This document shows, in pieces, positions 8,576 through 20,946 of a DNA stretch of 64,000 nt; within the stretch, counting starts at the first letter, position 1, and each line of letters starts with the position of its first letter. The DNA comes from Brachycybe producta. Taxonomy: Eukaryota; Arthropoda; Diplopoda; Playtdesmida; Andrognathidae. The position numbers were made by a program, and so were the translations under genes. Where the stretch lies: the NCBI GenBank assembly GCA_036925085.1, contig JAUPFP010000007.1, forward strand, positions 6,434,228 through 6,498,227, read 5' to 3'. A model generated the notes under the pieces. It saw only the letters and a list, made by a program, of their open reading frames with translations, did not search any database and was not told the DNA's origin.

Positions 8576-10739
8576 AATATTACAATTTCGTGATATGGAA
8601 TGTATGTTACTGGCAAATCGACAAACAATTCTAAAAAGAAAATCCTGTGGGCATTCTAGTATTTTAAGCACAAAATTGAAAACCGAGCACCTCGAACCCT
8701 CAACACTTTTTTTTACAAAAACTATACCCGCTCTATAAAATAAACTAATTTACAAAATAAGTTAGAAGAACGTAACTAATTTTGACAATTTCTACTCAAA
8801 TTTTGCTTCTCTAAAAACATTTTTAATATAAATGATTAATAAAAATGGAATTTTACAAAATAGAAAAAAAACGCTCGCTCCTTTTTTGTCTAATTCAATC
8901 TTAATAAAATATTTTTCGCAATTAATTTAATGTAGTCCAGTCTTTTAGGAGACACATAAACAAACCCATTAATAAATTATCAAAAAATATGTAATTAATA
9001 TTTCATGTTGATGGCATATCAGTCAATCAAATCCATTGAGAGAATGAGTCATATCTCGTTAGGCCTATATCATAAACAGTTATTAAATGTCAAAACCAAT
9101 GGATGAATAATGAATCAAAATTGTCTCATGAGACCCTCCCCCTCACTCCCTTTTTACTCCTCCCTTCACTCAATTTCAGTTATGGAAACTCACTCAAACA
9201 GATGTTATGAAATTTTGAACATTGTTATAACGGTTCTAACACCCTCACCCCTCTCAGCCCTTCAAATTTTAACCAAAAAAAAAAATCATTGGGATGACAT
9301 CTGACATCCAGAAATTGAAACAATCAATCTAATTGACTTTGCGAACCACAAAAGAAAAAAGAATGAAAATCTATTTTCATTCCTCTAATGTGTAATAAGT
9401 TCAATAACAATAATTTAGTTCGACGTTTAATAAACTGTGTACATTATATAAAATTCTATTTATTTGATGACAGATTTCATCACACACAGACAAGTAAGGA
9501 CCACATTCAAGAAGCAAACTTATCACTTGGCACTTGAACTTTAATCTGAATTCCCTGAACAATGTCCCAACATAGGAAGAAAAAAAAACCCTGTTCAAGG
9601 ATAGTTAGAAAACAGAAAACACTTTTTTCTATCCTAAAATCCTATTTATAAGAAGAGCTCAAGTTGTTGTTCAAGAGTTAAGTTCCCTTCCTGAATTCGG
9701 GCATAAGAGAATAAAAAAAATACTTTATCATGACCCCCCCTCACCAATTCCTATCATCACTTACTTCAACCACCCCTCAAAAAAGAGACACACACACACA
9801 TCAAGATTTACGATTTATAAACCCCCATTTTTGAAGAGAGACGGGAAAAAAAGATGGGTCCTTAAAACTGTCAGGAATTATTTTGGTTGACTCTATTCTC
9901 TTAAAAAATGGCAACCCAAGTTCTAAGAAGAATCAACTGAATGAGTTGCTCCCTTATAACAGAAAAACAGCCATCATCAGATCGTGGCCATCTGCCGCCA
10001 ATTAAATTATGAACTTCAGAAAACGACAAATTTCCAATAAAAGTCAGCAGCTTGCAAAAGCCAACACAACTTTTTTTTTAAAAAAAATCCCTCATCACCC
10101 ATATATAACACTTACAGATCTACTCAAATGGTTCTCAAAAGAAGGCAATTTAAGGCACTGTGGAGTTTTATTTTCAATATAATAATAATCCACACAATCA
10201 TTTGAATGTCATTCACCAAAATGCTAGCAGATCTTACCAAGTTTCAACCACAAAACATAAGTTTAATTTTCGTAATGAACAAGTTTGCAAAAAGTTTGCA
10301 TAAACACAAAACACATAGACATAGATACAATCCCTTTTTATGTACATAATTATGTGCAATAATTATCAGTTTAAACAAACATTCAAAATGAACAAATTGC
10401 ATAATTTTTTATGGAAATGTGTAATGCATTTTTAAGTTAGCGTTTATGTTAATGATTCTGACTAAATTTGCATATATGCATTGCATTTTTTTTGCCAATA
10501 TACATTTTTCTATCTACATAAAACGCTCAATTTAGAAGAAAAAAATGCACATTTTTTTAAATTTTTATTTGCATGATAAAGTTGTGGCCTTCCTAATGAA
10601 ATATAAAATAAGATTTCAGAAAATATCTTTATCTATCTTCAAACCAATAAAGAAGTTTGTTCTAGATACTTATTCTTTAGGTTTTTTTGTGTGTGCATTT
10701 TTAAATCTCTCTCTCTTGCCTTTATTTAATGTACTTGCA

Positions 10740-10744
<5 letters not shown>
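8576..10744. other. Intergenic, no feature seen
   Basis: AT-rich DNA with homopolymer runs. All frames carry only short low-complexity ORFs and I see no conserved motif. Confidence 0.55.

Positions 10745-10787
<43 letters not shown>
10745..10787. repeat. (TA)n microsatellite
   Basis: About 21 uninterrupted TA dinucleotides. Confidence 0.95.
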
Positions 10788-10789
<2 letters not shown>

Positions 10790-11630
10790 TAAAGCACAAA
10801 ACACTTCATTCCAGAATGCATCATTTATTATGAGTAAATGCCAAGAACAGAAAGAAAAGGAATGAAGAAGAAGAAAAAAAGTGCCAAGAGACGTTAAGAA
10901 AACGAGAGAAAATGATGTTCTTCTAAACATGTCTCTTTAGAAATTAAATTGTAGGGTCTCTAAATAGTATATAAGTATATGCCTTGAGTTTGGTAAATGA
11001 ATAGACGAAAAAGACCACCCAAATTCACACCCAAAACCTGTCAAGTCCAATATAACAATGGTTTCTCAAAAGGAGTCGTTTGCACCTGTTGTTCACCACA
11101 CACATACACAAACGAGAAAATAATTCTTTAAAAATAGATTCGATGAGGTGATTCAATGTAGAAATACTGTACTAAATGTTTTTCTTTTCTTTTCGTTTTT
11201 TGAAACCTGAACAACTTAATTAAAAGAAAAAAACATCATGATGCCTCTTCTCTTTCTACTTACAAAAAAAAACATTCCTCAAGAACCTCAAATGTTTTTA
11301 AAAGTTCTTTTTGATCCGGTTATATTTTTCACACTCATGTCCATTATATAGTATGGTACAAAAAAAGCCGACCACATGCAGGGTTTTGGCTTTTCACTAT
11401 TCAGAAGTGTTCACCAAGTAAATCCTTTACAGCATTTGTCAACTCAAGATCATTGACTGAGTTATTTAAATGAGCACCATATTGAAGAGAGTAATCACTA
11501 CTAATCAGTGCTAATCACCAAACCTACTTTACGATTTTCTTTGTCATTAAAAGAATGTAAAAATGCCGCGTGTGATGTCACTAGAACCGGTTCACTACAA
11601 TAAGGCCAATACTAACATACAACAAACTAA
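10788..11630. other. Intergenic, no feature seen
   Basis: AT-rich sequence without recognisable coding or RNA features. Confidence 0.5.
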
Positions 11631-11740
11631 TTTTGACAATGCATCTTGCAGCCCTTGGACTTCTAAGTCTCTCTGCCATAGGGCTGCTTGCATAGTATTT
11701 TTTGTAATTGCAATTGTAACTAATGCAATCAATGCTATTT
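11631..11740 (+). mobile_element. LINE 3'-UTR fragment
   Basis: The segment with TCTCTGCCATAGGGCTG and TTTTTGTAATTGCAATTGT matches the segment after the LINE-like ORF end at 45900-45990, in the same orientation and order. It is therefore probably a severely 5'-truncated copy of the same non-LTR element, with only non-coding tail left. Confidence 0.6.
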
Positions 11741-13702
11741 CTCTTTTTTGTTTCAAACGTCCGTTTTTGGATAAACAATATTATGGAGGTAGGATAATGT
11801 TTACTTTGTTGTAAGATATGTTTTATTGTATTTAGACAAATATTTTTAAAGTGGTTTTTCGAAGACTATTCACATTAGTGATGTAAGCGCCATCCATGTC
11901 ACTTTACTGAAACAATATCAAATTTTCGGTTATTAATCATCATGAGCCACTAGCTCTATGTTAGCCCCCATTTTTTTAGCCCTGCCTCTTTTCTTTTTTG
12001 CCTTGCCCATTTGTTAGCTACAGTACATTGTAAACAGATATTTTAGTAAGGTCAAAACTTTGCTCACATCAATCATTTCAACTATCGCTCTTTTTTACAG
12101 AAGGTCCCGGTCGCTTTTTTTTTTACAGCCAATCATATTAGAAGATAAGTATATTTTGTTCTGCCCCTGGACGTCAATCATTTTATCTACTACCTCTCCT
12201 TTTAAAGCGAGCGGCTATGTGTCGGAACTTCCCACCAGAGGAGAGTAAACTCTGGGAGGTGGTTTAAATATAGACTCCATCCATAAAAGGTATGGAGTGA
12301 GGTATATTATTATTATTCCTAAGTGCATGTGAGCAATTAATACAATTTCTAGAAAAATGGGCTTCTTATTTAAATAACCCAACCAGTAATTTGGAGTTGA
12401 CATGTTCGAGAACTTCGTTTAGATACATGTACATAAAAAAAAAGAATCGCAAGTTTCTTCTTTATCTGTTGCAATATATTCCACTTTAAACAGCAAACAG
12501 TAAATCATGAAACTTGTAAAATAAAAGAGTGGAAAGAATTAAAGAGGAAATTGGACAAATGTTGAGAATGCGAAATATTTTGCCCCCATTTCACCGATTT
12601 GTTTCTGCATCGCTGGCCAACTTGTCCAATTTTGAAACCCATCATAAATTCATAATTATTCATGGCTAAATGAAGTTGTTCATCATCATCATCATCATCA
12701 TCATGCAAATTGTTGACCAATTCTCCCACTTTTCTCTACACCATTCGCCTCTTCATTTGGAAACAGTAGAAGTAAATTTTCAAAATTGAACTGGGCTGTC
12801 CAGCAATCCACCACTAGACTAGTTTTTTGCTCAACTAGAGGAAAGGTCATATCTTCTTTCCATATTCAACGCTAACAAATCAGAAATTAAGTATGCATAC
12901 ACGCCTTATTGCGTTGTTTATAAAACCCTAATTAAATCCGCATTTGCAATCAAGCCTTAAAAAGTTGAAACATTCCAACAAAATAAAACCTAGCAACAAA
13001 AGTGCTAAAAATGCAATCTGATGCCAATCGGGCACATCATCATTAAAAGAAGACAACAACAGCATTGGTCAAAAATGTGTAATTTTTTAAGCTCGATGCT
13101 ACTTCTAGTAAATCTACGGAAAAGAGAGTTGAAACTTTCAAAGTGTAATTGCAACAACTTTCCGTCCTCCTTCCTCCCATAATCCTCATGCAAATATCTC
13201 TCATTTTTTTTGCTTATTTTTCCAACAAATAGGGAAAAATTATTAATCAATTGGCTTATTCATCAGAGATTTCATTCAAATGATCAAAGTAATTTGTTTT
13301 ACAGTTCAGTGAGTTTTTTATTCCTTCAAAAAAAATCATCAATTCATAAAGAATAACACCGTAATTACTTAGTTTGTCATTCATGGAACTTGAGGAAAAA
13401 TTTTTTTTTTTTTATTCTTCTTCTTATGCCAACAATTCAAAAATCGCTTCATTTTTGTGCCTCATATGTTGTAATTTTAGTGCAATTATTATTAGAGCGA
13501 GGTGTTGCTCGTTCATTAGTACATCAAATTAACACATTTTCAAGTCTGTAAAAAAATCTGTTAAATAACATTTTATGAATTTTGACGGCAAGGGACTCTG
13601 CATCAAATCAGCAATTTCAACAACAAATTTTGAAAACACAACATATTATGTGCCTCTGCTAAGTTTCTTACACGTATATCAAGTTATTTAAATAGTTTAA
13701 AC
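11741..13702. other. Intergenic, (CAT)8 microsatellite
   Basis: No gene recognised. (CAT)8 at 12681-12704; the rest is AT-rich with short spurious ORFs. Confidence 0.5.
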
Positions 13703-13825
13703 TAGAGACTTACATAAAGCCCATGGGCAGGCATTTTTATGTTAAAGGCCCATGGGCCTGGTGGGCTTTGTGGGCCTGGTGGACCTCGTGGGTTTGGTGG
13801 CCTTTGTGGGGATCACGGGTTTGGA
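13703..13825. repeat. Partial GGGCCTGGTGGGC-rich element
   Basis: It begins TAGAGACTTACATAAAGCCC, like the complete element at 14017, and then runs into a GGGCCTGGTGGGCTTTG minisatellite. No matching right end was found, so it is a truncated relative. Confidence 0.55.
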
Positions 13826-14016
13826 AAGCGTTTCATCATTTCTCTTATGGGGTTCTTTACAAATCTATATAACTGAACCACATTATGTCACACATTAATA
13901 AAAGTATAACATATTCCTCACTGACCAATCAATAAAATAAACATATTAAAGCCGTCAATGGGGCAGTTTCTTTTCTTAGTAAGCATGCGAACTTGTGAAC
14001 CATTTAGTGTGGAAAT

Positions 14017-14209
14017 TAGAGACCTACACAAAGCCCATGGGATGGTGGGCTTTTGGGCTGGGCTTGGATCGACATATTTATGTTACATGGGCCTGGTGGG
14101 ATTTGTGGTCCTGGTGGGCTTTATGGGCTTTGTAGGCCTGGTGGGCTGGGCCTAACAAAGTCTCATGGGCTGGGATGGGCTTCAAATTTTTACTCAATGT
14201 AGGTCTCTA
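14017..14209. repeat. Inverted-repeat MITE with GGGC-rich minisatellite core
   Basis: Perfect 12-bp terminal inverted repeats TAGAGACCTACA/TGTAGGTCTCTA enclose about 170 bp of GGGCCTGGTGGGCTTT-type repeats, far more G-rich than the surroundings. The ends resemble hAT termini, but I could not confirm a clean 8-bp TSD. The ORF across it is low-complexity and probably not a gene. Confidence 0.65.
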
Positions 14210-15514
14210 GTATAAACTTTTGCACTGATAAAGCAGCACTTTATATGTGTTATCGCAAGTGGGCTTCTAGAAATATTTTTAAATTTGTTAGACACTAGAA
14301 GAGTAATGGAATCACCTTCATAACAATATCATTCGAAATAAACGTTTCACCAACCGTAAAACGTTTATTATGAAAGATATTCCTATGAAGTTACTTTTAG
14401 AGGATTATTTTAATCTTATGAAACATCTTGAAGCGAATTTAAAATATAATTTATCAGTTTTTTTACACTTTGCATAAATAAGCTAATTTAACTAAGATTA
14501 TAACTCAATAAAACATGAATTCATATTTCAAGTTTATTATGTTTATTTCATGTCATTTTCTAAATGGAAATTTAAATAAGTTTCATAAAACTTCAACGTT
14601 TTAGCCCATCAAAATAAATTGCCGTTTGAAACAGAACCGTTAATTTGTTGGTACACCTTGTATATTTGATTTGAAGGTAATGAATTTATCATCTAGACGA
14701 GAGTTTTTGAGGACATGATCGCCCCTAAATGACCAATAGTCATCAATATTAAGCTATGCTATGCTATATATGCTTGTGTAAACGCTTGTATTTAATACAT
14801 GTTTAGACGAATTTTATATGAATATAATCTAACAGTATTTAGAGAGAAAAGCAAGCAATAAAGTTGGATTACATACATAGAGAGAGCAATGAAGGTTTTA
14901 CTATGTTACGATTGATTCACTCACATTTTGTGTTTACCATCAGGCCCACCCTCACCATCTAAATTTATTGCCGTGTTGCATATAGAAATTTCATATCGAG
15001 ATGAGTAAGTGGATCAAACATCAATTTAATTAAGCTATGTGTGTGCTTACGGCTCTAATTGTGAATTACATCGAGTAGGTTTATAATATTTTTATTATAA
15101 TCTCCAAGTGGTTACAGAGCCAACTACTTAATTTTGGACATTTAGTTGGAGGCTTGTAAAAATAGCAGAGGTTCGGGTCCGATAGAAATACAGGTATTTT
15201 TCAGTTTGTACTATTTTTGACAACTCATCAATAAATTTTTTTTTGAAGGGCACTTTATGAGCTTCTGACCACTGGCCAAAATGATGAAACCCTTAACCAC
15301 AATACTTTGAAGCAATAATTTCCGGTTGAACAGTCTTGGCATCATTTTAATTGTATTTTTTCCTCCATTTCTGCCTCACCCCCCCCCCCCTTCTCGGTCT
15401 AAACATAGGCTTGCAATTTTGCAATTCTTTTGAAGTCTGAAGATTTTCGATACTACCCAACTTCTTGTCTTGAGGATCAACCTAGTTAATTAATTTGGTC
15501 ACATTATTATTTAA
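14210..15514. other. Intergenic, no feature seen
   Basis: AT-rich sequence with a C-run near 15380. No gene or structured repeat recognised. Confidence 0.5.
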
Positions 15515-15877
15515 CTAGTGGGGTAACCCGTCATAAATGACGGGAGCAAAATTCACAGGCAATTGTGCGCATGCGCGTCGTTTTTTCCTTTTTTTTGCTT
15601 CTTTCATTTCAATTTCAGTCTCCCCCTCCCACTTTTCTCTCTCTCCCCCTTCTACACTTTCCAACCTTTTCCCCTCACCCCTTCCCACTTTTCTCTCTCC
15701 CCCCCCCCCCCTTCTAAACTTTCCAAAGGAAGAGTTCAACATACTGTATAGTTGACCTTGAGAAAAAAAACGGTTCATTTATTCAAATTTATATAAATTC
15801 CGATGTGCTTCAATTGGTTTTGTTACTACACACACACACACATACATACATACATACATACATACACAGACCTGGGA
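15515..15877 (-). mobile_element. Non-autonomous Helitron-like element, copy A
   Basis: Read on the - strand, the 3' end is a perfect 8-bp-stem hairpin (15527-15544, arms CCCGTCAT/ATGACGGG), 8 bases, then CTAG followed by T. A GC-rich hairpin just before CTRR with insertion before T is the Helitron 3' signature. The 5' end is set at TCCCAGGTCTG (complement of 15867-15877) preceded by A. The interior is a pyrimidine-rich tract with an internal tandem duplication and CA/CATA repeats. No Rep/helicase is present. Copies B and C are at 18404 and 49589. Confidence 0.72.
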
Positions 15878-16346
15878 TATTATATATATAATAATATTAA
15901 TATTAATAGCTAGACAAAAGTAACTTACAAACAATTTAAGTTAAAAATAAACTAAAAATATAAACTAGTATCTTTGAAAATAAACTTTTTAATACTAATT
16001 TGAAGGAGAAAAAAATCCATTTACTCAAGTGAGGTCGTTAAGTTGAAAATAATCTAATTTCACATATTTTTTTTATTACATGACATGGAAAGCTATGCCC
16101 GCCATCTTAAAACCATATGAAAAGTTTATTTTTAAAGATGTCACCATACAAACGCCCCTTGCACCAAGATATAGACCATAGCTAATTAACAAAAGTGATT
16201 ATAGATTTTTAAACCTTGGCATGAATGAGTTTAGCCTATTTTATGATAATTGTTAAAAACAAATGTTGTCTGTGGAAATTAACATGGAAGAAGGGTCGCG
16301 TTTTCATTAATCGAAAAATCTTGAAAACGATTTAAATTAATTATGA
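15878..16346. other. Intergenic, no feature seen
   Basis: AT-rich DNA between the Helitron-like copy and the 22-bp array. Confidence 0.5.
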
Positions 16347-17029
16347 CATTCGTCAATAATTTGGCGAACATTCGTCAAAAATTTGGCCAACATTCGTCAA
16401 AAATTTGGCAAACATTCGTCAAAAATTTGGGAAACATTCGTCAAAAATTTGGCGAACATTCGTCACAAATGTGGCGAACATTCGTCAAAAATGTGGCGAA
16501 CATTCGTCAAAAATGTGGCGAACATTCGCCAAAACTTGGCGAACATTCGTTAAAAATGTGGCGAACATTCGTCAAAAATGTGGCGAACCTCCGTCAAAAC
16601 TTGGCGAACATTCGTCAAAATGTGGCGAACATTCGTCAAAAATGTGGCGAACATTCGTCAAAAATGTGGCGAACATTCGTCAAAAATGTGGCGAACATTC
16701 GTCAAAAATGTGGCGAACATTCGCCAAAAATGTGGCGAACATTCGTCAAAAATGTGGCGAACATTCGTCAAAAATTTGGCCAACATTCGTCAAAAATTTG
16801 GCAAACATTCGACAAAAATTTGGCGAACATTCGTCAAAAATTTGGCAAACATTCGTCAAAAATTTGGCAAACATTCGTCAAAAATGTGGCGAACATTCGT
16901 CAAAAATGTGGCGAACATTCGTCAAAAATGTGGCGAACATTCTTCAAAAATGTGGCGAACATTCGTCAAAATTTGGCGAACATTCGTCAAAAATTTGGCC
17001 AACATTCGTCAAAAATGTGGCGAACATTC
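16347..17029. repeat. 22-bp tandem array, about 31 copies
   Basis: The unit CATTCGTCAAAAATGTGGCG + AA repeats about 31 times with a few substitutions and rare 21-bp units. The unit has no stop in any + frame and 22 is not a multiple of three, so all three + frames read one 22-residue cycle; ORFs of 243, 229 and 159 codons result. These are almost certainly artefacts, not genes. Each unit is an imperfect palindrome (TTCGYCAAA / TTTGRCGAA), and some units (near 16525) are perfect ones. A T-type pair (units 2-3) recurs as units 20-21, suggesting block duplication. Confidence 0.93.
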
Positions 17030-18403
17030 ATTGCCTTCATTGCCTCCATTGCTTTAATATACGCTTTCATATAGTGTTCTATAGGTTTCCTTGAATCCCT
17101 TGTTATTAGCTAGAATCGAGTCCATCTCAAAATGTAAAATAGTGTCATTTTCAAACTATCATTAAGATATTTAATTTAAAAGATACTATTATAAAAAAAT
17201 ACATTTAGAAAATTAACGTACCATTCCTGAGTTGTAACAAACTTTAAATTTATTTTGATTAAAAATCACTTTAATTATAATTCGAATTCGTAATTGAAGA
17301 GTTCTGTCAAATCACTTCATAACTACAGTCACTTAAATCTTAAATTACATGTAGTCTTCTATAGTTTACATTTCGGTAGATAATATATTAATAGAATGAA
17401 TAATGATGTATAATTCTGTGTAAATTGAAAGTTGTGTGTTTTCATATAAAATAGGCACAGATTTATAAATTAATATACATTAAAGTAATACTTTTGTGGT
17501 TTTCCTGACAAAAAAACATAATTATTCTCTGTAGAAGAGCTAAAAATGACACAAATCTTCTTTGCATCAACACCGTCTTCTTAGGTTTTAATTAATTATA
17601 GCGTCTATAAGATTATTATTATTCGTAGAGAATTTCAATGCTTTATATTCACAACAAAAGCTTACTATCCATTTTACTAGCTTCTTTGCACAAGTGTTTG
17701 TTTTTGTCGGTGCATTTGTGTACGTGATATTATGGAATGTACGAGGTGACCATGCAGTAATTAAATGCTGTATACACTTTTGTAGTGGGCAACAAAATAT
17801 GGTGGCTACCCTGTAGACAACTGGTGTACTTACGTCTTTTGGCACCGAAAGAAAAAAGCTTGAGTGCGCCCCCACAAGTATAGACTGAAAACTGCGTTTA
17901 ACAGTTGCGGAACTGGTCAGAGGCTAGAATTCAGATATAAAACTAGCATATAGCATCAGTGCCATAACTAGCCTGTGCAAGGTTTTATTTTTGGGCCACT
18001 TAATTTCTTTAAATAACGCAATATGCTGCCTTGGCCCAATTGACAGACTCGGTTCATCGATATCTGAACTGCACAACAGAACACAGCAACGAAATTTTAA
18101 ATTTTAAAATGTTATATTTTAAAATATTTTGTCAGTTCTATTTCAGGGATACCTTCATCCTGGGCCATTAGCATTGTGCACTTGTCTAGTTACAGCACTG
18201 CCTGCGAACCAGAATCGCGCGGAAATGGAACTGATGTGTGCAAAACATTCCAACTGCAGTCTGGAAGGAAGGACTTTCATTTCCAGTGTGTAGTGCACGC
18301 TTCAAAAGTTACGCCAGTTCTGAGTGGACGTCATAGCCTTATCAAACCTCAAATGACGTTTTTTTTGTGTTTTTTTCTGGTTGCCTTACTAATTAATATA
18401 AAA
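17030..18403. other. Intergenic; CATTGCCT-type short repeat at start
   Basis: 17030-17055 has diverged ATTGCCTTC/ATTGCCTCC repeats next to the 22-bp array. The rest is AT-rich and I see no gene. Confidence 0.5.
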
Positions 18404-18738
18404 CTAGTGGGGTAACCTGTCCTAAATGACGGGAGCAAAATTCACAGGCAATTGTGCGCATGCGCGTCGTTTGTTAATTTTTTTTAACTCCTTTCATTTC
18501 AATTTCAGTCACCCCCTCCCACTTTTTCCCCCTCCACGTTTCTCTCTCTCTCTCTCCCTTTCTCTCTCTCCCCCCTCTACACTTTCCAACTTTTTCCCCA
18601 TTCCAATTTAATATCATGGGGTTCTTGGATCCCCGGGGAGTGAGCAACATATAGTTGGACCTTGAGAAAAAAAAAAGCAGTTCATTTATTCAAATTTATG
18701 TAAATTCCGATGTTACTCACATACACACAGACCTGGGA
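18404..18738 (-). mobile_element. Non-autonomous Helitron-like element, copy B
   Basis: Same family and orientation as copy A, with CTAG at the + left edge and GACCTGGGA at the right edge. The subterminal hairpin is degraded (CCTGTCCT against ATGACGGG), so this is an older copy. A CT-rich interior is retained. Confidence 0.68.
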
Positions 18739-20133
18739 TATTATATACCCGGTATATAATTATTAATTATTAATAATAATGAAACTTAGCAAAAATATTT
18801 TTAAAATAATCTCTTTTGAATACTGTCACTGGGAGCAAACTGCTTCCATTGAATTTTGAATTTGAAATATTACTCTGCAAACAGCCAACAAGGCATGTGG
18901 CAGAAAGACAAAAGTCCAACTGCAGCATGGAAAATGCATTGTCAAAACCAAAAGATATAATTAATGCGTTCTCATGTTCCTAGTGCAGCTGAAATAACGC
19001 ATTGTCAGAAAATTAAGAGCCCCTTATACAAGTTTATTTCCATTCATAAAATCCCCTCTGCAAGAGAGTTCTATTGCCTAACCAGTGCCCGACCTAAAAA
19101 CAAATGACCAATAACACAAATGGGTCCGTGCAAAAATCTCTAATTTTGTTGGAGTGGTCACCCCGTACTAAAATATAATATCCTGTACAGTTGCTTTAGG
19201 ACAAGAGTCTTCTATCATCCATTTAAAAATGTTTAGACTAAAATCTGCCCTTCTTGCAAGTAAACTATCACAACCAAAGCTCCAAACGCATTCTTGCCAC
19301 ATTTATTAATGTCATATTTTGCCACAAAAAACCTGGCACCCATTGCTCCCCATAGCTACCATTGCTTCCAATAGCTAAGAAACTGCCGTAGTCTACAATA
19401 TACTACCGCACACACTACCTATTCTTATGTGATTAGGAGGACATTTTAATGTTCAAAATTGATCTTAAGCACTTAGGGGACTCGGGGAGAAATTGGCATT
19501 AGAGCCCTTAACAGATAAAAGCAGGAAACGAACAAAAAGCATGAAATTTAACTGTTTTCCTCTTTTTCTACGGTCAGTTTTTTTTTATCGATTGTAGCTA
19601 AAACAATTTTGTCATTAAGTTTGATAAATATTAATGTTCCAAGAAAACCATATCGTTTACAAATTCCATCGAATTTCTTTAACAGACCCAAAAAAATAAT
19701 TTTCTACCAAAACAACATTGTCAATACAACAATATAAGCACACAAAAAAAACCAAGTTATTATTGTTTACTGCTAGTCCAGTATATACTAGTATATACTG
19801 TATATACAGTATATACGATTGGATGTGAAATTCATTCTCGGTTATGACCATTTTTTTAGATCTTTATTGTTATACAATAAAGATCTATATGGGATGGTGA
19901 ATAAAACGAGGAAAAGGCCTAGGAGCCCCAATTACGACAAATTTAAAACTGTTTTAGTCTCTTATTATCTTATTATACCGAGATAATATCTCAATATAAC
20001 GAGATAATATTTCGTTATACTGATATATTATCTCGTTATATTGAAATATGGAATTAGTTTAAGGTGGCTTTATAAATATGTAATTTGTTTTTGTCCTCCC
20101 AGATGGCGTGCCTGCATTGTTATTATGTTCTAT
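18739..20133. other. Intergenic with two strong palindromes
   Basis: 19858-19886 is a 13-bp-arm hairpin with a 3-base loop (AGATCTTTATTGT arm). 19992-20010 and 20025-20043 are perfect 19-bp inverted arms (CAATATAACGAGATAATAT) around a 14-base loop. No coding sequence recognised. Confidence 0.6.
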
Positions 20134-20940
20134 TGAGACGTTCGGGGCTGCCACTCTTTTATTTTTATTTAGCGCCGTTTTATTTTTAGTTTTCCAACTG
20201 TTGTTGACACTCTGTATGTTGTTTTAGCTTTTGGGCCACTCCGTACATTAAGGTACCGATTGACCAAGATTCTAATTTTTAAGTTGACCTTATCGTTTCT
20301 CTCCTCTTATCGCCATTGTAATTTCCTTCCACATGAGTGGATTTTATGTCTTTAATTTGAAGTTGTTTACGTTTTCATTTACCCTTTTAAGTAACGGGTG
20401 AATCATCTCTAATATTTTTGGTGACCACTGGTCAATCGTTTTTGATTGGCCAGGTTGGTTTTTACTTTTGTTTATAGCCAATCAGAGGATTCTGAGAAAG
20501 TGTTCTCAGTATCCTCTTTTTGGCTATAAAAGGCTGTGTTTTTTGTATGTAATTGGAGCATTCTTGAAACAAAGAATCTATGCCCGACTTGGGATAGATT
20601 TCTATGGAAATAATGAAATAAACTGTTATTATGCTTAAAAATTGCTAGTCTTATTTTTGTATCTATTGAATAGAACGACAGTTCTAACATCTTATCATTG
20701 ACAACTGTCAACCCAGGTGCAAACCTGGATCGCCAATCATAGATGAGACTGAAGAAGACAACACGATCAACCAGCTTTTATTCGGGCGAAAGTTTAAACT
20801 GTAAAGGTTCTTGTTAGAGGAACTTGTGAGGAAACGAAAGGGACTAATTTGTTCGCTTCCTCCCGAACTAGGATAGAATTAGTGGACTAGCCAACCACTT
20901 TCAGATCGCTCGAAAGAGCAAAAACAAAGCATTGAGAGAA
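20134..20940 (+). mobile_element. Solo LTR of the gypsy family at 1-7331
   Basis: It starts TGAGACGTTCGGGGC and follows the 3' LTR at 6366 through the promoter palindrome, TATAAAA, leader hairpin (20575-20600), AATAAA and the GACTAGCCAACCAC tail. TTCTAT occurs directly before (20128-20133) and after (20941-20946), consistent with a TSD, although part may belong to the LTR end. No internal sequence flanks it, so it fits the product of LTR-LTR recombination. Confidence 0.88.
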
Positions 20941-20946
20941 TTCTAT

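Noticed and set aside
15537-15778. ORFs in the Helitron-like copies, recurring at 18426 and 49611
   Set aside because: The conserved start MTGAKFTGNCAHARR reflects copies of the same non-coding element end; the rest is CT-tract translation with frame shifts between copies.
16347-17029. CRISPR-like array
   Set aside because: Units are contiguous with no unique spacers, and the genome context is animal.
16343-17094. Three overlapping + strand ORFs of 159-243 codons read as a repeat protein
   Set aside because: All three frames give the same 22-residue cycle because the 22-bp unit has no stop. There is no unique sequence at either end and no sign of selection on one frame.
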